Shown here: positions 60,308 through 64,000 of the stretch, piece by piece
Position numbering within the stretch: position 1 is the first letter of the stretch
Layout of the letters: each line of letters begins with the position of its first letter
Assembly: GCA_001725415.1 (NCBI GenBank)
Contig: MEGH01000012.1
Coordinates: 83,619 to 147,618 of the forward strand
DNA from: Pseudonocardia sp. SCN 73-27
Lineage (GTDB): Bacteria > Actinomycetota > Actinomycetes > Mycobacteriales > Pseudonocardiaceae
Direction: 5' to 3'
Length of the DNA: 64,000 bases
Made by a program: the position numbers and the translations under genes
Notes under the pieces: generated by a model
What the model saw: only the letters and a program-made list of their open reading frames with translations
Told to the model about the DNA's origin: nothing
The model's database searches: none

Positions 60308-61140
60308 GCGGGCCCGGTGCGGCCGAGCCGATGGACGCCGAGTTCGACGTCATGCCCCGCTGGGTCGCCGAGGCCGTCGCCACCCTCGGGACCGGCCACG
60401 CCGTGCCCGCGGCGTGCCGGGGCAGCGTCGGCCCTGCCGGGCTGGCCTGGCTCGCCGAGCACACCCACGTCGGTCCGGGCACCGTGCTCGTCGACGTCGG
60501 CGGCGGCATGGGGGGTCCCGCCGCGTGGGCGCGACAGGAGTGCGGCGCGGCGCCCGTCGTCGTCGAACCCCAGCCCGGCGCGTGCGCGGCCGCCCACCGC
60601 ATGTTCGACCTACCCGTCGTCGTCGCCACCGGTACGGCCCTCCCGGTCGCCGACGACGCCGCCGCGGCCGTGTGGTGCCTCGGCGTCCTCTGCACGACGA
60701 CGGCGAAGGCCCGGCTGCTGCGCGAGCTGCGCCGGATCGTCGCCCCCGGCGGCCTGCTCGGGCTCTACGCCCTCGTCGCCCGCGGTGAGGTCGTCGACCC
60801 GCCGGAGGGCAACGAGTTCCCGACCGACGTCGAGGTCGCAGCCCTGCTCACCGCCGCAGGCCTCGATGCCCGGCACGCCCTCGACGTCGACGGGCTGCCG
60901 GACGAACCACGCGACTGGGCCGACCGCGCCGACGCCGTCGACGACCTCGTCCACGCCCGCCACGGCGACGACCCGTCATGGCGGCGGATGCAGGAGCAGG
61001 AGGCTCGGCTCGCCCGGCTCATGCGGTCCGGCGCGATCGCGGCCCGGCTCGTCGTCGCCCGCAGGCCCGGGCCCGAGGGCGGTCCGGTCAGTCGAGGCGG
61101 TGCCGCACCACCAGCGGGTACACCAGCCACAACCCCGTGA
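60304..61140 (+). CDS. SAM-dependent methyltransferase
   Basis: 278 residues, GTG. Motif I VLVDVGGGMGGPAAWARQEC, post-motif VVVEPQPGACAAAHRMF and LGVLCTTTAKARLLRELRRIVAPGG are class I methyltransferase features. The substrate is not readable. Translational coupling to the MTHFR-like gene suggests shared one-carbon chemistry. Its 3' end overlaps the oppositely directed DUF6328 gene by 53 bp. Confidence 0.85.
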   Translation: MSGPGAAEPMDAEFDVMPRWVAEAVATLGTGHAVPAACRGSVGPAGLAWLAEHTHVGPGTVLVDVGGGMGGPAAWARQECGAAPVVVEPQPGACAAAHRMFDLPVVVATGTALPVADDAAAAVWCLGVLCTTTAKARLLRELRRIVAPGGLLGLYALVARGEVVDPPEGNEFPTDVEVAALLTAAGLDARHALDVDGLPDEPRDWADRADAVDDLVHARHGDDPSWRRMQEQEARLARLMRSGAIAARLVVARRPGPEGGPVSRGGAAPPAGTPATTP

Positions 61141-61591
61141 ACACCGCGAGCCCGCACGAGGCCGCGACGACGCCCGCGGCCGCGCCCAGGACGACGTCGA
61201 AGATCAGGTCCAGCACGGCGACGACCGCGAGCCCGAGCGTCCCCAGGCCGGCGATGGCGAAGACCTGACCCGCGGCGACGAGGGATGCGCGGGCGTGTTT
61301 GCGGAACAGCAGCCGGTGCAGCAGGACGGGCGCGATCAGCAGTGCGGTGGCGGCGATCGACAGCCCGAGCGCCACGAGGTAGACGATGCGCTGGTGGGCG
61401 AGCAGGTCGGGGAACCGGCTCTGGAACGGCACGGTCAGCAGCAGGCCGGTGAGCAGCTGCACGCCGGTCTGGGAGACGCGCAGCTCCTGCAGCAGGTCGT
61501 TCCAGTTGCGGTCGAGACGTTCGGTGTCGGTCTCGTCTCGCGCGGCCCGGTTCCACTCGGCGTCGGCGCGAAGATCGTCATCGGCGGCCAC
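61088..61591 (-). CDS. DUF6328-family membrane protein
   Basis: 167 residues, GTG with AAAGG upstream. RNWNDLLQELRVSQTGVQLLTGLLLTVPFQ is the DUF6328 signature, followed by four hydrophobic helices. Function of the family is not known. Its last 53 bases are antisense to the end of the methyltransferase gene, so mutations there would affect both proteins. Confidence 0.88.
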   Translation of the reverse strand: MAADDDLRADAEWNRAARDETDTERLDRNWNDLLQELRVSQTGVQLLTGLLLTVPFQSRFPDLLAHQRIVYLVALGLSIAATALLIAPVLLHRLLFRKHARASLVAAGQVFAIAGLGTLGLAVVAVLDLIFDVVLGAAAGVVAASCGLAVFTGLWLVYPLVVRHRLD

Positions 61592-61661
61592 GTCGGGACC
61601 TTTCGTCGTGCGCCGGGGCGGGCCTTCGCATGGTCGCACGAGACACGTCATCGCACCGGGC

Positions 61662-61688
61662 GGTTGCACCGACGCCCGCCCGGGGTAG
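61662..61688 (+). promoter_or_regulatory. SigB/F-like promoter of the SRPBCC gene
   Basis: GGTT-N17-GGGTAG; the spacing is one longer than usual. A normal GGCGGAGG ribosome site follows, so this transcript has a leader. Confidence 0.4.
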
Positions 61689-61711
61689 AACCGCGGCGGA
61701 GGTGGTGCGCG

Positions 61712-62149
61712 ATGACGGTCGGACTGACCGTGCCGACGACACCCGAACGCGTCTTCGCCGTCCTGGCCGACGGCTGGAGCTATCCGCTGTGGGTGGTCGG
61801 GGCGACGCACATGCGCGACGTCGACGGCGACTGGCCCGCGATCGGGGCCCGGCTGCACCACAGCGTCGGGGTCTGGCCGTTGCAGGCCCACGACACCACC
61901 CGGGTCGTCGCCGTCCGCGCGGGCGAGCTGCTCGAGCTGCGCGCCCACCTGTGGCCGACGGGATCGGCCCGGATCCTGCTGACGTTGCGGCCGGAAGGGG
62001 CCGGGACGCACGTCGAGATGGACGAGTGGGCCGACTCCGGGCCGCTCGCGCTGGTCCCGCGGGCCGTGCAGGACCTGGTGATCGCACCGCGCAACCGGGA
62101 GTCCCTGTCCCGGCTCGCCGCCGTCGCGACCCGGCGGGCCGGGCCGTGA
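61712..62149 (+). CDS. SRPBCC-domain protein
   Basis: 145 residues. VGLTVPTTPERVFAVLADGWSYPLWVVGATHMRDVDGDWPAIGARLHHSVG is the start of a polyketide-cyclase/START-like fold, ending GPLALVPRAVQDLVIAPRNRESLSRLAAVA. Binds a hydrophobic ligand. Coupled by GTGA to the FAD oxidoreductase; such SRPBCC-FAD pairs occur in actinobacteria, probably in lipid or terpenoid metabolism. Confidence 0.88.
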   Translation: MTVGLTVPTTPERVFAVLADGWSYPLWVVGATHMRDVDGDWPAIGARLHHSVGVWPLQAHDTTRVVAVRAGELLELRAHLWPTGSARILLTLRPEGAGTHVEMDEWADSGPLALVPRAVQDLVIAPRNRESLSRLAAVATRRAGP

Positions 62150-63642
62150 GCGACACCGAGGTCGACGCCGTCGTCGTCGGTGGCGGGCACAACGGTCTCG
62201 TCGCCGCGAACCTGCTCGCGGACGCCGGCTGGGACGTCCTGGTGTGCGAGGCCGCCGACGCCCCCGGCGGCGCGGTGCGCAGCGCCGAGATCACCGCCCC
62301 CGGGTTCACCAACGACCTGTTCAGCGCCTTCTACCCGCTCGGCGCGGCGTCCCCGGTGCTGCGCGGGCTCGACCTGGACCGCCACGGCCTGCGCTGGCGC
62401 CACGCCCCCGCGGTGCTCGCCCACGTCACCCCCGCCGACCGCTGTGTCGTCCTGTCCCGCGACCTCGATGTCACCGCCGCGGGGCTCGACGCGTGGGCGC
62501 CCGGCGACGGCGACGCCTGGCGCGACCTCGTCGCGCAGTGGCGGCGCATCCGGGACCCGCTGCTCGACACCGTGCTGCGGCCGTTCCCGCCGGTCCGCGC
62601 CGCGCCGCGGCTGCTGCGCGCGCTCGGCACCGCCGAGGCGCTGCGGTTCGCGCGGATGCTGGTCCAGCCGGTCGCCGGGTTCGGCCGCGAGCACTTCACC
62701 GGCGACGGCGCCGCACTGCTGCTGGCCGGCAACGCCCTGCACACCGACCTCGGACCCGACGCCGGAGGCAGCGCCGTCTTCGGCTGGCTGCTCGCGATGC
62801 TGGGCCAGGACGTCGGCTTCCCGGTGCCCGAGGGCGGGGCCGGCCGGCTCACCGACGCGCTCGTCGCCCGCCTGCGCGCCCGCGGCGGGCGGCTCGACGT
62901 CGGGCGCCCGGTGCGCCGCGTCCTCGTCGCCGGCGGCCGGGCGCTCGGGGTGCGCGACGCCGACGGCGTGGCCGTGCGCGCCCGCCGCGCTGTGCTCGCC
63001 GACGTGGCCGCACCACTGCTCTACCGCGAGCTGGTGGGGGAGGAGCACCTGCCGGACCGGTTCGTGGACGACCTGCGCCGGTTCGAGTGGGACTTCGCGA
63101 CGGTCAAGATCGACTGGGCGCTCGACGGCCCGGTCCCGTGGACGGCGCCCGGCGCGCGCGGCGCCGGGACGGTGCACCTGGGCGTCGGGCTCGACGGGAT
63201 GCGCGACTACGCCACCGACCTGGCCGCGGGCCGGGTGCCCCGGGAGCCGTTCGTGCTGTTCGGGCAGATGACGACGGCCGACCCGACGCGCTCGCCGCTG
63301 GTGCCCGCCATGCCGGACGGCAGCCCATTCGCCCGGCTGAAGGTGGCGCAACTGGCCCTCAAGGTGGAGGCACAGCGGCTGGCGCTGGATGAGGAGAAGG
63401 GACGCTTGATCGACAGCCGCACCGCCAACGCCGCAATCGACGAGATCGCCGGCGGCATGCGCGACGCGCTGCTGACCTGGCCGGCGCGGGTGGCGGGGCT
63501 GATGGCGGCCGATCTTGGCGCCGATCCGCATCTGATGCAGACGATCCTGCAGCAACATGTCAACGAACTGCTGACCGCGGTGGCGGATCGGTTCGATCCA
63601 TCGGATATCGGCGTCACCAATGGCGACCCGGCAGCGGCGTGA
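62146..63642 (+). CDS. FAD-dependent oxidoreductase with foreign C-terminus
   Basis: 498 residues as read. Residues 1-385: PYROXD2/phytoene-desaturase-like FAD protein, VDAVVVGGGHNGLVAANLLADAGWDVLVCEAADAPGGAVRS, then QMTTADPTRSP, after which family members normally continue with a WAYTHVP block and a C-terminal flavin-binding end. Here the sequence changes to SPFARLKVAQLALKVEAQRLALDEEKGRLIDSR, DALLTWPARVAGLMAADLG, HLMQTILQQHVNELLTAV, which resembles phage terminase small subunits, with lower-GC codon choice. The enzyme is therefore truncated. Confidence 0.8.
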   Translation: MSDTEVDAVVVGGGHNGLVAANLLADAGWDVLVCEAADAPGGAVRSAEITAPGFTNDLFSAFYPLGAASPVLRGLDLDRHGLRWRHAPAVLAHVTPADRCVVLSRDLDVTAAGLDAWAPGDGDAWRDLVAQWRRIRDPLLDTVLRPFPPVRAAPRLLRALGTAEALRFARMLVQPVAGFGREHFTGDGAALLLAGNALHTDLGPDAGGSAVFGWLLAMLGQDVGFPVPEGGAGRLTDALVARLRARGGRLDVGRPVRRVLVAGGRALGVRDADGVAVRARRAVLADVAAPLLYRELVGEEHLPDRFVDDLRRFEWDFATVKIDWALDGPVPWTAPGARGAGTVHLGVGLDGMRDYATDLAAGRVPREPFVLFGQMTTADPTRSPLVPAMPDGSPFARLKVAQLALKVEAQRLALDEEKGRLIDSRTANAAIDEIAGGMRDALLTWPARVAGLMAADLGADPHLMQTILQQHVNELLTAVADRFDPSDIGVTNGDPAAA

Positions 63643-63646
63643 CCGA

Positions 63647-63913
63647 TCAGTGGAGACGCCGCGCCGCCCGGCCCGCGGCCTCGAACGCCGCCGCAGCCGC
63701 GGACCAGTCATTGTCTGTCGCACCGGCGAGTCCGCGTAGCGGCGTCAGCGCCGGCCTTGCGCGACGCGCCCAGTAATCGCCGTTCAGGATCGCATACCAG
63801 CCGGCCAGCCCGGCCGCCGCCAGGGGAGCCTCGTTGGTGGGCTTGATTGCTACCGGAGTTCCGGCTCTGCCATCCAGGACGGAATGTCGCGCTGCGCATG
63901 AAGGATGCGCCAC
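63647..63913 (-). CDS. Uncertain 88-residue ORF
   Basis: The C-terminal part AAAGLAGWYAILNGDYWARRA...GATDNDWSAAAAAFEAAGRAARRLH reads like a real small protein of mobile origin, but the start overlaps the ParE-like coding end in another frame and no ribosome site is visible. Could be a 3' remnant of a longer gene. Confidence 0.3.
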   Translation of the reverse strand: MAHPSCAARHSVLDGRAGTPVAIKPTNEAPLAAAGLAGWYAILNGDYWARRARPALTPLRGLAGATDNDWSAAAAAFEAAGRAARRLH

Positions 63914-64000
63914 ACATCGATGGTGTCTGGCCGTTCCTGGTAGAAGATCAACATGGGAAAGCGGCGTAGTGGCCAGACCCGCAACCCTTCGAGCCCCAAT
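63850..64000 (-). CDS. RelE/ParE-family toxin, partial
   Basis: Minus-strand frame open to the window edge, ending in TAG at 63850. It reads RVWPLRRFPMLIFYQERPDTIDVWRILHAQRDIPSWM, the last half of a ParE/RelE toxin (typical FPY-x-IFYR-x-RxD-x-I-x-V-x-RILH-x-RDI). The antitoxin would lie to the right of the window, since it normally precedes the toxin. Its presence supports a mobile or foreign origin of this end. Confidence 0.7.
   Translation of the reverse strand, partial: LGLEGLRVWPLRRFPMLIFYQERPDTIDVWRILHAQRDIPSWMAEPELR

Larger units (their letters stand above)
63300..64000. mobile_element. Foreign segment: phage-like or assembly joint
   Basis: From about 63297 codon use and content change: GAT, CAT, TTG and ATC codons that are rare in the preceding genes become common, and the reading frames encode a terminase-small-subunit-like segment and a ParE-like toxin, both commoner in Proteobacteria. 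No att site or direct repeat was found at the border. Either a prophage inserted in the FAD gene, or a chimeric contig. Confidence 0.55.

Overview
The window is very GC-rich DNA with GTG/ATG starts, many 4-base ATGA/GTGA stop-start overlaps, a WhiB-type gene, GAF-ANTAR regulators, MMPL, an F420-type LLM oxidoreductase, an actinobacterial gas-vesicle set and narGHJI. Together these point to a filamentous or sporulating actinobacterium of the Pseudonocardiaceae type (inferred from gene content). No rRNA, tRNA or CRISPR array was seen. The last ~0.7 kb looks foreign: it has proteobacterial-phage style coding and a ParE-like toxin, and is either a prophage edge or an assembly joint.

Layout. 0-2.4 kb: end of a GntR/FCD regulator and an APC permease-IclR pair. 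2.7-6.2 kb: a tightly coupled operon of small membrane proteins around an ethanolamine-type APC permease. 6.3-8.3 kb: a small monooxygenase-fold protein, a P450 and a frameshifted whiB. 8.5-13.4 kb: a CPA1 antiporter and a TetR-MMPL pair. 13.4-21.1 kb: a respiratory nitrate reductase operon led by a TDT-family anion carrier. 21.2-26.3 kb: a penicillin-acylase relic, two divergent SDR genes around a perfect palindrome, two divergent GAF-ANTAR regulators and an LLM oxidoreductase. 26.5-30.5 kb: a four-gene glycosyltransferase operon. 30.7-36.3 kb: an anti-sigma kinase, a SigB/F-type sigma factor, a CYTH-CHAD protein, small unknown genes and a decayed PAS-ANTAR gene. 36.3-43.3 kb: a gas-vesicle cluster closed by a 16-bp perfect hairpin. 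43.4-45.7 kb: a HhH glycosylase-like gene and a second SigB/F paralogue. 45.8-48.9 kb: an acyl-CoA dehydrogenase / PIG-L-methyltransferase / GT2 operon. 49-54.6 kb: Dps, two membrane proteins, a LigD-type polymerase (internally deleted) with its ligase, and a GAF-SpoIIE-HATPase phosphatase with a STAS antagonist. 54.6-63.6 kb: TetR-carboxylesterase, formaldehyde-dehydrogenase-type ADH, HAD, an MTHFR-like protein, a methyltransferase, DUF6328, SRPBCC and an FAD oxidoreductase whose 3' end is replaced.

The unifying theme is a general-stress/SigB-SigF module. The window holds two SigB/F paralogues, an RsbW-like kinase, a SpoIIE-type phosphatase and a STAS protein. It also holds at least a dozen promoters reading GNNT-N15/16-GGGTA(C/T/G), the class known for Streptomyces SigB and mycobacterial SigF. 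They lie before the first sigma gene, the gas-vesicle operon, the glycosyltransferase operon, the ligase operon, the antiporter, the ADH and others. In six confidently called genes (and one weaker case) the -10 ends only 8-10 nt before the start codon, which predicts leaderless mRNAs. A separate 20-bp element is shared by the leaders of both sigma genes and one unrelated gene.
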